Assembly (NCBI GenBank): GCA_025934485.1
Contig: JAICXX010000002.1
Span: forward strand, 43,327-107,326
DNA from: Chitinophagaceae bacterium
GTDB taxonomy: Bacteria > Bacteroidota > Bacteroidia > Chitinophagales > Chitinophagaceae
Direction: 5' to 3'
DNA length: 64,000 nt
The stretch's first letter is position 1, and each line of letters opens with the position of its first letter. The notes beneath the pieces are model-generated. The model had not been told where the DNA came from. It worked only from the letters and a program-made list of their open reading frames with translations, and did no database searches. Shown here piece after piece: positions 34,012-43,586 of this stretch. The position numbers and the translations under genes were made by a program.

Positions 34012-37000
34012 ATGCTAAGACCGCTATTGCTGCTTATTCTGCTTCCCTGCGGATTGTGGGCGCAGACACCTCTTTTTCAATTGCTGCCGGCTTCCGCTAC
34101 CGGCATCCATTTCAGCAACGACATCAAAGAGACGGAAGAGCTGAACGTGCTGAACTTCGAATATTTTTACAACGGCGGCGGCGTAGCCGCCGGCGATATC
34201 AACAACGATGGTCTGCCCGATCTTATCTTTACCGCCAACGGCAAGCCCTGCAAACTGTATCTCAACCTCGGCGGGTTCAAATTCAAAGACATCACGAAGG
34301 AGGCCGGACTCGAAGGCCGGCCGAACAGTTGGAAGACCGGCGTGACGATGGCGGACGTCAACGGAGACGGTCTGCTCGATATCTATATCTGCTATTCCGG
34401 GAAGAATGCGGCGCAGCGCGGCAACCAGCTTTTTATCAACCAGGGGGATCTGCATTTCAAGGAGGAAGCGGCGGAGTATGGGTTAAACGATTCCGGGTAT
34501 TGCACCCAGGCTGCTTTTTTCGATTATGACAACGACGGCGATCTGGATATGTTCCTGCTGCGGCACAGCGTGAAAAAGATCGACAATATGGACCTGGCGA
34601 GTCACCGCGACGAGGTGGACCCGCTGGCGGGCGACGAGCTGTTCGAGAACCAGAACGGACACTTTGTGGACGTGTCGAAGAAGGCAGGACTTCGTCAAAG
34701 TCCATTGACCTATGGGCTGGGTATAGCCATCGCCGATATCAACAAGGATGGAAGGCCCGATGTCTATGTGACTAACGACTACAACGAACCGGATTATCTA
34801 TATATCAACAATGGCGATGGGACCTTTACCGACGCCGCCGCCAAAAGCTTCCGGCATCTTGCGCAGTTCTCCATGGGCGTGGACATCGCCGATGTCAATA
34901 ATGATGCCTTGCCCGATGTGCTCAACCTCGATATGCTTCCCGAAGACAACCGGCGGCAGAAGCTTTTGCAGCTACAGGAGAACTATGAGTCGTTCCAGCT
35001 GATGACGGCGCAGGGAATACAGGACCAGTATATGCGGAACATGCTGCAACTGAACAATGGCGATGGAACGTTCAGCGAGATCGGGCAATTGGCAGGGATC
35101 GCCGCAACCGACTGGAGCTGGTGTCCGCTAGTAGCTGATTTCGACAACGATGGGTACAAAGATGTGTTTATCACCAACGGATATCTGCGGGATTACACGA
35201 ACAAGGATTTTTTGCGTTACTGGGGTGATTATAAGATCCGCAAGGCCATGGACCGGGAGCCGGTGCAGTTGATGGACCTGGTACAGGCCATGCCCAGTAC
35301 CGTCCTGAAGAAATATGTCTTCCGGAACAATGGTAATCTCACCTTCACCAATATGCAGACCGGGTGGGGGATCGACCAGGGATCGGTGAGCGCGGGGGCG
35401 GTGTATGCCGATCTCGATAACGATGGTGATCTCGACCTCGTGGTAAATAATATCAACCAGGATGCTTTTGTCTATCGTAATATGAGCCGCGAGCACGATC
35501 ATACGTCCTACCTGCCGGTGAAGCTCGAAGGGGTGGGGAAGAATACGGCAGCGATCGGCGCCAAGGTCTATGTCTATGCAAATGGCATGAAGCAATACGA
35601 AGAGATGGATCCCGCCAGGGGATATCTGAGCTGTATGCCGGCGGAGCTCCATTTTGGATTGGGAAGGGCGACGGTCGTCGATTCGGTGGCGATCATCTGG
35701 CCTGACGGATCGGGGCAAACGCTGCGGAATGTCACGGCGAACCAGCTGCTCACGGTCAAAGAAGGGGCTGAAAAAATAATGGTGAAGGACGGCCTGCCTG
35801 CCGGACCTACGATCTTCCATGCCGAATCTCCGTTGATCGATTATCACCAGGACGGTTTTGGCGACAACGATTTCAAGCGGCAGCTGTTGATGCTGTTCAT
35901 GTATTCCCGGACGGGACCCGTGCTCGCGAAGGCGGATATCGACAAGGATGGCCGGGAGGACCTGTACGTCAGCGGCGGCAAGACGGCGCCGGGCAGAGTC
36001 TATCTCCAGCACGCGTCTGGTGTCTTTCAACCGGCGGCGCCGGAGATCGGGCATGAGGACAGCGCAACGGTAGCGGCGGCGGCGTTCTTCGATGCAAACG
36101 GTGATGGGTGGCCGGACCTGTACATCGCCCGGGGTGGCTATTCGCTTTGGGAGCCGCATACGCCGGCATTGCAGGATCAGCTGTATCTAAACGACGGCAA
36201 GGGAAATCTGGTCCTGGCAGACGGGCTGTTGCCCGATGTGAGCGCTTCGAGCAAGAGCTGTGTGCGCCCCTGCGATTACGACGGGGACGGGGACATCGAC
36301 CTCTTTGTGGGTGGTCGCGTGGTTCCGGGGCAATATCCCACGGCACCGCAAAGCTATCTGTTGCAGAACGATGGCAAGGGACATTTCTCCATTGTTTCTA
36401 CGCCGTTCGATCATATCGGGATGGTTTCCGATGCGCAGTGGATCGATCTGGATGGAGATGGCCGGAAAGACCTGATCCTTTGCGGCGAATTCATGCCGGT
36501 GATGGTCTTTATGAATACGCCCGGCGGGTTTGTCGATAAAACAGCCGATTATTTTGGTACTTCTTCGCCAGGTTTCTGGAATACGCTGGCGCTCGCCGAT
36601 GTGGATGGCGATGGTAAGGAAGATCTGATCGCCGGGAACATTGGACTCAACAGCTGTTTGAAGATCTCCGACAAACAACCGGCTGAACTCTATTATGCCG
36701 ATTTCGATCACAATGGGTCGATCGATCCTTTCCTGAACTTTTATATCCAGGGGGTGAGCTATCCGTTCGTCAGCCGCGATGAGCTGAACGAGCAGATCTA
36801 TCCGATGCGTAAGAAATTCAACTCCTATGCCGCCTATGCCGATGCTACCATGAAGGACATCTTTTCGCAGGCGGAGCTGGATGCGGCCGGAAAGCTAACG
36901 GCGACGGAGAACCGAACGGTGTGCTGGCTTCGGCGGGACAAACGCTTCGTCCGGACTGAGCTGCCGATCGAGGCGCAGTTTGCGCCGGTGTATAAGATTC

Positions 37001-37269
37001 TCGTACGGGATTATGATGGAGATGGACATCCGGATGTGCTGCTGTTAGGCAATCACTCCGATAACCGGTTGAAGCTGGGCAGTATGGATGCCAGCTATGG
37101 TTGTTTGCTCAAAGGGGATGGCAAGGGAGGGTTCAGCTATGTGCCGCAGTGGAGATCGGGGTTGAGCATACGCGGGGATGTGAAATCGGCGGAAGACATG
37201 ACTATTGACAAAAAGCGGATGCTGGTTGTCGGAGTGTCAGAGAGCTCGTTACGATGGTTATCTTATTAG
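34012..37269 (+). CDS. Large exported FG-GAP/VCBS and UnbV (ASPIC) repeat protein
   Basis: A 1085-residue protein with a signal peptide (MLRPLLLLILLPCGLWAQ). At least fourteen calcium-binding loops of the form DxNxDGxxD are spread along it: for example DINNDGLPDLIF, DVNGDGLLDIYI, DYDNDGDLDMFL, DLDNDGDLDLVV, DIDKDGREDLYV, DYDGDGDIDLFV, DLDGDGRKDLIL and DYDGDGHPDVLL. Near residue 530-590 is an UnbV/ASPIC domain (LPVKLEGVGKNTAAIGAKVY, YEEMDPARGYLS, LHFGLGRATVVDSVAIIWPD). Such proteins form beta-propellers, often beside SusCD pairs; their role is not settled. It is likely exported to the surface and may help bind the SusCD ligand. Confidence 0.9.
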   Translation: MLRPLLLLILLPCGLWAQTPLFQLLPASATGIHFSNDIKETEELNVLNFEYFYNGGGVAAGDINNDGLPDLIFTANGKPCKLYLNLGGFKFKDITKEAGLEGRPNSWKTGVTMADVNGDGLLDIYICYSGKNAAQRGNQLFINQGDLHFKEEAAEYGLNDSGYCTQAAFFDYDNDGDLDMFLLRHSVKKIDNMDLASHRDEVDPLAGDELFENQNGHFVDVSKKAGLRQSPLTYGLGIAIADINKDGRPDVYVTNDYNEPDYLYINNGDGTFTDAAAKSFRHLAQFSMGVDIADVNNDALPDVLNLDMLPEDNRRQKLLQLQENYESFQLMTAQGIQDQYMRNMLQLNNGDGTFSEIGQLAGIAATDWSWCPLVADFDNDGYKDVFITNGYLRDYTNKDFLRYWGDYKIRKAMDREPVQLMDLVQAMPSTVLKKYVFRNNGNLTFTNMQTGWGIDQGSVSAGAVYADLDNDGDLDLVVNNINQDAFVYRNMSREHDHTSYLPVKLEGVGKNTAAIGAKVYVYANGMKQYEEMDPARGYLSCMPAELHFGLGRATVVDSVAIIWPDGSGQTLRNVTANQLLTVKEGAEKIMVKDGLPAGPTIFHAESPLIDYHQDGFGDNDFKRQLLMLFMYSRTGPVLAKADIDKDGREDLYVSGGKTAPGRVYLQHASGVFQPAAPEIGHEDSATVAAAAFFDANGDGWPDLYIARGGYSLWEPHTPALQDQLYLNDGKGNLVLADGLLPDVSASSKSCVRPCDYDGDGDIDLFVGGRVVPGQYPTAPQSYLLQNDGKGHFSIVSTPFDHIGMVSDAQWIDLDGDGRKDLILCGEFMPVMVFMNTPGGFVDKTADYFGTSSPGFWNTLALADVDGDGKEDLIAGNIGLNSCLKISDKQPAELYYADFDHNGSIDPFLNFYIQGVSYPFVSRDELNEQIYPMRKKFNSYAAYADATMKDIFSQAELDAAGKLTATENRTVCWLRRDKRFVRTELPIEAQFAPVYKILVRDYDGDGHPDVLLLGNHSDNRLKLGSMDASYGCLLKGDGKGGFSYVPQWRSGLSIRGDVKSAEDMTIDKKRMLVVGVSESSLRWLSY

Positions 37270-37295
37270 AATCCGGGGTTATTGACCTTTTTCCT

Positions 37296-37303
37296 TATTT
37301 TTG
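37296..37303 (+). promoter_or_regulatory. Bacteroidota -7 box (TATTTTTG) of sucC
   Basis: Exact TAnnTTTG match, 17 bases before the ATG at 37321. No well-spaced -33 box. Confidence 0.45.
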
Positions 37304-37320
37304 CCCCAAATTTTTTCTCC

Positions 37321-38532
37321 ATGAACTTGCATGAATATCAGGCCAAAGAACTACTGAAAAAATATAGTGTTCCGGTACAGGAAGGCATCCCGGTGGACAA
37401 TGCGGGGGCAGCCGAAGAAGCGTACAAGCATCTAAAGGTTCAGTTCGGTAACAGTTTTGCCGTGGTGAAGGCACAGATCCATGCGGGGGGACGGGGAAAA
37501 GGCAAGATCCAGGGCACGGAGCAGCGCGGGGTAGCTGTAGGCAAGAGTGCCGAAGATATTAAACAAATTGCTTCTAATATCCTGGGGGGAACGCTGGTGA
37601 CGATCCAGACGGGTCCTGCGGGGAAGAAAGTGAACAAGGTGCTCATCGCCCAGGACGTATATTATCCCGGTGCCAATCCGGTAAAGGAATTCTATCTGAG
37701 TGTGTTGCTGGACCGGGCCAAGGGCCAGAACGTGATCATGTACAGCACCGAGGGTGGGATGGATATCGAGGAGGTGGCGCACAATACCCCGGACAAGATA
37801 TTCAAGGAGTGGGTATATCCCGGTGGCGGGCTGCAGCCTTTCCAGGCGCGGAAGATCGCCTTCAATCTGGGGCTGAGCGGCGAGGCTTTCAAGAACTGCG
37901 TGAAATTCGTTACGAATATTTATAATGCGTATGTAGGGCTGGATTGTTCCATGCTCGAGATCAATCCTTTGTTCAAGACCAGCGATGAGAAGATCATTGC
38001 CGTGGACTGTAAGATGAACCTGGATGACAATGCCTTGATGCGGCATCCCGATCTCGAGGCTATGCGCGATATCAGCGAAGAGGACCCCACGGAAGTAGAA
38101 GCCGGCAAGTACAATCTGAATTTCGTCAAGCTGGATGGGAATGTGGGATGTATGGTCAATGGCGCCGGTCTGGCCATGGCGACCATGGACATGATCAAGC
38201 TAAGTGGTGGTGAGCCTGCCAATTTCCTGGACGTCGGTGGTACGGCCAATGCCACGACGGTGGAAGCTGGTTTCCGTATCATCCTGAAGGACCCGAAAGT
38301 AAAAGCCATTCTCATCAATATCTTCGGTGGTATCGTCCGGTGCGACCGGGTGGCTCAGGGGGTCATCGATGCCTATAAGTCCATTGGCGATATCAAGGTA
38401 CCCATCATTGTCCGCCTGCAGGGTACGAATGCCGAAGAAGCCCAGCAGCTCATTGCACAAAGCGGTCTCAAAGTTCAGAGTGCTATCCTGTTAAGTGAAG
38501 CAGCGGCTCTGGTCAACAAAGCCGTGAGCTAA
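37321..38532 (+). CDS. sucC: Succinyl-CoA synthetase, beta subunit
   Basis: A 403-residue ATP-grasp subunit of the TCA-cycle enzyme that couples succinyl-CoA to nucleotide triphosphate formation. The start [20 protein letters not shown] is diagnostic. Other motifs are [67 protein letters not shown] and [14 protein letters not shown] chose the ATG at 37321; the open frame extends back to 37282. The alpha subunit gene (sucD) is not adjacent. The stop overlaps the lead-in of the next gene by one spacer base (TAA, T, ATG). Confidence 0.97.
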   Translation: MNLHEYQAKELLKKYSVPVQEGIPVDNAGAAEEAYKHLKVQFGNSFAVVKAQIHAGGRGKGKIQGTEQRGVAVGKSAEDIKQIASNILGGTLVTIQTGPAGKKVNKVLIAQDVYYPGANPVKEFYLSVLLDRAKGQNVIMYSTEGGMDIEEVAHNTPDKIFKEWVYPGGGLQPFQARKIAFNLGLSGEAFKNCVKFVTNIYNAYVGLDCSMLEINPLFKTSDEKIIAVDCKMNLDDNALMRHPDLEAMRDISEEDPTEVEAGKYNLNFVKLDGNVGCMVNGAGLAMATMDMIKLSGGEPANFLDVGGTANATTVEAGFRIILKDPKVKAILINIFGGIVRCDRVAQGVIDAYKSIGDIKVPIIVRLQGTNAEEAQQLIAQSGLKVQSAILLSEAAALVNKAVS

Positions 38533-38533
38533 T

Positions 38534-39373
38534 ATGGGGTTAACCATCTTACAGCAAATCGAAGAAACGGTTACCGTCATCCGGCGTCTCTACCCCAAAC
38601 TCAATGAGTCCATGGGGCCGAAAACCGGGATTGTCCTGGGAAGTGGTCTGGGTAACCTGGCCAGCGAGATAGCTGTCGAGGCAGCGATCTCCTACAGCGA
38701 TATTCCTCATTTTCCTGTGTCCACGGTAGAAGGGCACCAGGGGAAACTGATCTTTGGTCAGATCAGCGGTAAGCGGGTCGTGATCCTGTCCGGCAGGTTC
38801 CATTATTATGAAGGATATACCCCCGCCCAGGTGGTGTATCCTATCCGGGTGTTGAAGTTCCTGGGGGTGGAGACGTTGCTGCTTTCCAATGCCGCCGGGG
38901 GAATGAATAAAGCCTTCAAGGTCGGGGATCTGATGGTCATCCACGATCACATCAGTCTTTTCGTCGTGAATCCGCTCCTGGGAAAGAACGAGTCTTCGCT
39001 GGGGCCGCGCTTTCCTGATATGAGCGAGCCTTACAGTAAGGTGCTGATCGCACGGGCGAAAGAGATTGCAGCCTCGCTGAAGATACCGGTACACGAGGGC
39101 GTATATGCGGGTGTAACGGGGCCAACCTTCGAGACCCGTGCCGAATATAAGCTCCTGCATATCGCCGGCGGCGATGCCGTGGGCATGAGCACGGTTCAGG
39201 AGGTGATTGCAGCCCGGCATCTGGGGCTGGCGGTGTTCGCGATGAGTGTCATCACCGACCTGGGGATCCGGGAGGAGGACAATATCATCACCCATGAAGA
39301 GGTGCTGCAGGCTGCCGCCGCGGCCGAACCCAAGCTCACAGCTTTGTTCAAGGGGATCATCGAAAGTCTGTAG
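38534..39373 (+). CDS. Purine-nucleoside phosphorylase, trimeric class
   Basis: A 279-residue enzyme splitting purine nucleosides with phosphate in salvage. Motifs are GIVLGSGLGNLA (phosphate loop), PHFPVSTVEGHQGKLIFG, ILSGRFHYYEGY, LLLSNAAGGMN, VYAGVTGPTFETRAEYK and GDAVGMSTVQEVIAARH. Length is normal for the PNP/MTAP class. It starts 2 bases after the sucC stop, so it is translationally linked to sucC. Confidence 0.95.
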   Translation: MGLTILQQIEETVTVIRRLYPKLNESMGPKTGIVLGSGLGNLASEIAVEAAISYSDIPHFPVSTVEGHQGKLIFGQISGKRVVILSGRFHYYEGYTPAQVVYPIRVLKFLGVETLLLSNAAGGMNKAFKVGDLMVIHDHISLFVVNPLLGKNESSLGPRFPDMSEPYSKVLIARAKEIAASLKIPVHEGVYAGVTGPTFETRAEYKLLHIAGGDAVGMSTVQEVIAARHLGLAVFAMSVITDLGIREEDNIITHEEVLQAAAAAEPKLTALFKGIIESL

Positions 39374-39410
39374 ACAATTAACTTTTCATATATCCACCGC
39401 CACCTACCTA

Positions 39411-41498
39411 ATGAGTAACTTGTCCGGAATTATTTCAACTTTGAAAGGACGACTACACTTATATGTGGTTTTGATGGCCCTGTTGTCGGGAACGAATGCG
39501 CTGGCGCAGAATCCGCTGGGTCGTTTTGGCAATATAGGTGGCGGCGGGGGCGGGGGCAAGGGCGATTCGCTTCAGCATCGCAAAGAGGATACGATCACGA
39601 TCAATTTCCGGTATCTCGACAGCAGCCGGTATGAAAAGCTGGACTCGTCTATTTATGATCTCGGCAACAAGATCCCCCGGCCAAATAGCTGGATCAATCT
39701 CGGCAATTTCGGCACGGCCGCCAAATCCCTGGTGTTCAATCCGCGGATGATGAGTGGCTGGGACCCGGGCTTGCATTCTTATGATCTTTACCTGTTCACC
39801 GTCGACGAAACGCGTTTTTTTCATACCACGAAGCCGTATACGGAGATGGGGTATATGCTGGCAAGCCGGGCGGAGCAGTACATCGATATCTTTCACACGC
39901 AAAACGTCCGGCCCAACTTTAATTTTGCCTTCGAATACCGGTTGATCAATGCTCCGGGCTCCTTTCAAAATCAGAACTCCAATCACAACGACTACCGGTT
40001 CAATACCTGGTACCAGTCGAAGAATAAGCGGTATCAGAACTTTTTTATCCTGGTGGCGAGCCATCTGAATGCTTCGGAGAATGGCGGCATCACCGACCCG
40101 AAAGACCTCGACAGCACGCAATATAGCAACCAGAATACGCTGCCCGTTTATTTTGGGCAAAACCTGGTACAGGCCACGAATAACCCTTTCAATTCGCTGG
40201 TGACTACGGGGATGAAATACAACCAGGCGACGTTCCTGATGCGGCAGCAGTACGATCTGGGGCAAAAGGATTCGATCGTTACGGACTCTTCGGTGATCCC
40301 GCTTTTTTATCCGCGGTTGCGGATGGAACATACGATCGCCTACAGCACCTATAACTATATCTTCAAAGATTACTATACGCCGGGGGTTTATAACCTGGAT
40401 ACTATTTATTATGCGCACAACCTGGGTATGAACTATGTGGGGGGGGCGGATACGGTGATCCGGCAGGATATCTGGCATAATTTATCGAATGATTTTAGCG
40501 TATATACGTTCCCCGACGCCCATAACCCGCATGATTTCCTCAAGCTCGGAGCCACGCTGGAATTGCTGAAAGGGAAATTCGACACGTCACGGCTTGTCAG
40601 CCGTGTGCTCAACACCTCGCACCAGGTCTCGGACCAGAATGTCTTTGCCCATGCCGAATACCGGAACAAGACGCGGAATCAGAAATGGGACATCGAGGCC
40701 TATGGCCGGTTGTATCTCAACGGGCTGGATGCGGGGGATTATAATGGCTATATCAGTTTACGCCGGCTGATCAGCCGGAACCTGGGCTATTTTCAGGCCG
40801 GTTTCGAGAACTCGAACCGGACGCCGGGGTTTGTCTTTGACAGGGCCAGCAGTTTCAATATCGACACGACGGCAAAGAAGCAGAACTTTCTCAAGGAAAA
40901 TACGACGCATGTCTTTGCCAGCATCGATGTGCCGCAGCATCAGCTGAGTCTCACCGGCTCGTACTATCTGCTCAGCAACTATGCCTATTTCACGAAATAT
41001 TACCAGGAAAAGCAGGAGGGGACGCTATTCAATATCCTGCAGATCACGCTGCGGAAGCAGTTCACGCTGTACCGGCACTGGAAATGGCGGACGCTGACGA
41101 CGATCCAGCAGGCGACGGGTTCTTCACCCGTTCATGTACCGCTGATCGTTTCGAACAACCAGATAGGATATGACGGCAATTTCGGGTTCCACAACCTCAA
41201 TATAAGCTTTGGTACGGAACTCCGGTATATCAGCAGTTATAAAGCCGATGGATATGCGCCGGTTACCGACCAGTTCTATACGCAGAGCTCGGTGCTGAGT
41301 CAGAAGCTACCCGACATCAATCTTTATCTTCACTTACGGATACGGTCCTTTACGGCGTATGTACAGGCCGAGAATATCAATGCGATAGCCTTCAAGCCGA
41401 GAGGGTTCGGCTGGTACAACAACAATTTCGTGGCGCCCGGTTATCCTGAACCGGCGTTGATCATCCGCGTGGGTATCTTCTGGGGATTTATTAATTAA
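39411..41498 (+). CDS. Putative outer-membrane porin (Porin_10 type)
   Basis: The 695 residues begin with a signal peptide (about 1-33, ending NALAQN) followed by a glycine run (FGNIGGGGGGGKGD). The rest is rich in aromatic and Asn/Thr beta-strands, ending LIIRVGIFWGFIN, typical of the large 'putative porin' family of Bacteroidota, with SWINLGNFGTAAKSLVFNPR and RFFHTTKPYTEMGYML as family-like blocks. It probably forms a passive barrel. An in-frame start at 39246 lies inside the previous gene; the ATG at 39411 gives the signal peptide. It follows purine-nucleoside phosphorylase by 37 bases. Confidence 0.85.
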   Translation: MSNLSGIISTLKGRLHLYVVLMALLSGTNALAQNPLGRFGNIGGGGGGGKGDSLQHRKEDTITINFRYLDSSRYEKLDSSIYDLGNKIPRPNSWINLGNFGTAAKSLVFNPRMMSGWDPGLHSYDLYLFTVDETRFFHTTKPYTEMGYMLASRAEQYIDIFHTQNVRPNFNFAFEYRLINAPGSFQNQNSNHNDYRFNTWYQSKNKRYQNFFILVASHLNASENGGITDPKDLDSTQYSNQNTLPVYFGQNLVQATNNPFNSLVTTGMKYNQATFLMRQQYDLGQKDSIVTDSSVIPLFYPRLRMEHTIAYSTYNYIFKDYYTPGVYNLDTIYYAHNLGMNYVGGADTVIRQDIWHNLSNDFSVYTFPDAHNPHDFLKLGATLELLKGKFDTSRLVSRVLNTSHQVSDQNVFAHAEYRNKTRNQKWDIEAYGRLYLNGLDAGDYNGYISLRRLISRNLGYFQAGFENSNRTPGFVFDRASSFNIDTTAKKQNFLKENTTHVFASIDVPQHQLSLTGSYYLLSNYAYFTKYYQEKQEGTLFNILQITLRKQFTLYRHWKWRTLTTIQQATGSSPVHVPLIVSNNQIGYDGNFGFHNLNISFGTELRYISSYKADGYAPVTDQFYTQSSVLSQKLPDINLYLHLRIRSFTAYVQAENINAIAFKPRGFGWYNNNFVAPGYPEPALIIRVGIFWGFIN

Positions 41499-41532
41499 TG
41501 CGGGAAGCTGCAAGAGCGGGGAGCTCGCGCGC

Positions 41533-42519
41533 TTAACATTCGTCGCAGGGCGAATTTTCCATTTCGATCTCGAGGGTGGCGTGTTGGATGTTCTGATGGA
41601 GCAGCTCGTGCTTGATGGTATGTTTGAGCTTTTCGATGAATTCCATGCTGGCGTCCCGGTCTACACAAAGATGGGCGGTCAGGGCGTTCTCGGTGGTGCT
41701 GATGGCCCAGACGTGGATATGGTGAAAGTCTTTGACGCCGGGGACGCGGGCGATGGTGTCGCGGATCTTTTTGATCTCGATGCCCTGGGGCACACCGTCG
41801 AGCGAAAGACGGAGGCTGTCGCGGAGCAGTTGCCAGGTGCTGAAGAGGATTACGATGGCAACCAGCAGGCTTAAGACGGAGTCGATCCAGAACAGGTGGG
41901 TGAAGGCGATGACGATGCCGCCGATCACGAGGGCTGCGGAGACGACGGCGTCGGAGAGGAGGTGTAGGAAGGCGCCGCGGACGTTGATGTCGTTCTCGCG
42001 GTCGCGCATGAACAGGAGGGCGGTCACTGCGTTGATCACGATGCCGATGGCGGCGACGATGGCGATGGTCTTACCGGGAAGCGGTTCGGGTGTCATCAGG
42101 CGGTGGACGGCTTCGTAGCCGATGGCGCCAAGGGAGATCAGCAGGATGGCCGCGTTGAGGAGCGCGACGAGGATGGTCGTCTTTTTATAACCGTAGGTGT
42201 ATTTTTCGGTGGGTTTGATCTTGAGGAGGCGGATGGCGATGAGGGCCATGGCCAGCGAGGCGACGTCGGCGAGATTGTGGCCTGCGTCCGAAAGCAGCGA
42301 AAGGGAATGGATGGCAAGGCCCACGATGACTTCGATGATCACGAAAAGGAAGTTCAGCACGATGCCGATGACGAAGGCCCGATTCACCTTTTCGAGGTTG
42401 ACGGGATGGTGGTGGTGGCCGAAGCCATGCCCATGGTCGTGGCCATGATCTTGCACGTGATCGTGTGAATGATCGTGGGTATGCGTATGGGGATGATCGT
42501 GCTGGTGGGTATGTGCCAT
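41533..42519 (-). CDS. Cation diffusion facilitator (zinc/cobalt efflux)
   Basis: A 328-residue CDF protein. A histidine-rich cytoplasmic head (about 17 His among the first 40 residues, with repeats of HTHDHSHDH) precedes six membrane helices. The metal-site motifs are LSLLSDAGHNLADVASL (helix II) and FLHLLSDAVVSAALV (helix V). The C-terminal domain has GVPQGIEIKKIRDTIARVPG and KDFHHIHVWAISTTENALTA. It exports Zn2+ or a similar ion by proton exchange. It is followed 12 bases earlier on the same strand by a cupin gene (42532-42846). Confidence 0.93.
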   Translation of the reverse strand: MAHTHQHDHPHTHTHDHSHDHVQDHGHDHGHGFGHHHHPVNLEKVNRAFVIGIVLNFLFVIIEVIVGLAIHSLSLLSDAGHNLADVASLAMALIAIRLLKIKPTEKYTYGYKKTTILVALLNAAILLISLGAIGYEAVHRLMTPEPLPGKTIAIVAAIGIVINAVTALLFMRDRENDINVRGAFLHLLSDAVVSAALVIGGIVIAFTHLFWIDSVLSLLVAIVILFSTWQLLRDSLRLSLDGVPQGIEIKKIRDTIARVPGVKDFHHIHVWAISTTENALTAHLCVDRDASMEFIEKLKHTIKHELLHQNIQHATLEIEMENSPCDEC

Positions 42520-42531
42520 AGTATACGGAAT

Positions 42532-42846
42532 TTAGCGGTAGTCGTCGCGTGCGGGGGAGAAGGAATCGATGATCTTGCAGTCGGTGACGGCAAGGGCCGA
42601 ATGCGGGACATTGGAAGGGATCACGTGAACGTGGCCTGGGGTGAAGCGGTATTTCTTGCCGCCGATGGTCATTTCCAGCTCGCCGTCGACGAGGTAGGTG
42701 ATCTGTTCGTGGACGTGTTTGTGTTCGGGGAGCGAGCTGCCTTTTTTGGCCTCCCAGAAAGTCAGGGTACTGCTCTCGCCGTGGACCATTTTTCCGAAAA
42801 AGCCGGGGACGATCTGTTTGGCGGGGATATCGTTCAGGTGTTGCAT
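42532..42846 (-). CDS. Small cupin-domain protein
   Basis: A 104-residue single cupin: PEHKHVHEQITYLVDGELEM (first metal motif, with His and Glu) and GHVHVIPSNVPHSALA (second motif, HxH and PHS). Such proteins bind a metal and a small ligand or act as isomerase or dioxygenase; no substrate is evident. I chose the ATG at 42846, which gives a typical start QHLNDIPAKQIVPGF; a longer frame to 42918 is less likely. A -7-like box TACCTTTG lies at 42870-42863. It sits 12 bases upstream of the CDF gene on the same strand. Confidence 0.85.
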   Translation of the reverse strand: MQHLNDIPAKQIVPGFFGKMVHGESSTLTFWEAKKGSSLPEHKHVHEQITYLVDGELEMTIGGKKYRFTPGHVHVIPSNVPHSALAVTDCKIIDSFSPARDDYR

Positions 42847-42948
42847 GCGGGAGGATTTGACACAAAGGTAGGCCGAATGTGGATAAGTGGAAAAGCTAAG
42901 ATTGCAGCATTGGTGCAAATGGAGTAGAATTGGCGAAAATCCCTATCA

Positions 42949-43581
42949 ATGAAACCAGTTTTGACCCTGACCGTGGCCGTGCTGGCCTGCTGTTCTCTTT
43001 TTGCACAGCATTCATTAACACATGATGACTCCGCAGTGCTGGCGGAGGCCGTTTATCCGCCCACCCGGGTGGCCGATTTTCCCACGGTGATCGATGCCGT
43101 GCTGCAGGATTTTCCCAACAATCTCCGGCATATCAGCGGCGAACTGGTGATGGCGCAGGGCGAGTTCGAGAACTATGCTTCGGTGCTGACGCCGCCCGAT
43201 GCGCAAGAGTGTATCGTCACCCGCTGGCATTCCAGGCAGGATACCACGGCGAGCTGGCAGGCCAGGATGTTTACCAGTGATGATTATGGCGCCGCGGAGC
43301 GGCGGTATCACCGGCTTTACCAGCAATTGAAGACTTGTCACATGACGCTGGGGGATAGCAGCCTGATCCTGCTGGAAGGCGATTGGGAGCCGGCGAAAGA
43401 GGGTGTGTCGTTTACGACATCGACGCTCCGGCTGAGAACGGATGATTGGCGTTACCGCGAGGTGAAGATCGATCTGGAACTCGTTTACCAGCTTACTAAT
43501 TGGGCCGTGCAGATCAATATTGTCAGCAAGCGGCCCGACGATGCCGTCGGGGGCGGCGAGGTGGTCGAGGGGCGGCCGTGA
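42949..43581 (+). CDS. Exported protein of unknown function
   Basis: A 210-residue protein with a signal peptide (MKPVLTLTVAVLACCSLFAQ). The body reads FPTVIDAVLQDFPNNLRHIS, GELVMAQGEFENYASVL, then DAQECIVTRWHSRQD and LLEGDWEPAKEGVSFTTS. There is no known motif; the form suggests a small periplasmic beta-rich protein, and two Cys (in QECIV and KTCHM) could pair. It is divergent from the cupin-CDF pair and converges with the SDR gene 5 bases beyond its stop. I do not recognise it. Confidence 0.75.
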   Translation: MKPVLTLTVAVLACCSLFAQHSLTHDDSAVLAEAVYPPTRVADFPTVIDAVLQDFPNNLRHISGELVMAQGEFENYASVLTPPDAQECIVTRWHSRQDTTASWQARMFTSDDYGAAERRYHRLYQQLKTCHMTLGDSSLILLEGDWEPAKEGVSFTTSTLRLRTDDWRYREVKIDLELVYQLTNWAVQINIVSKRPDDAVGGGEVVEGRP

Positions 43582-43586
43582 GCCGA

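Noticed and set aside
39459..40478. Open frame of 339 codons on the minus strand
   Set aside because: Antisense to the porin gene, which has a signal peptide and barrel pattern.
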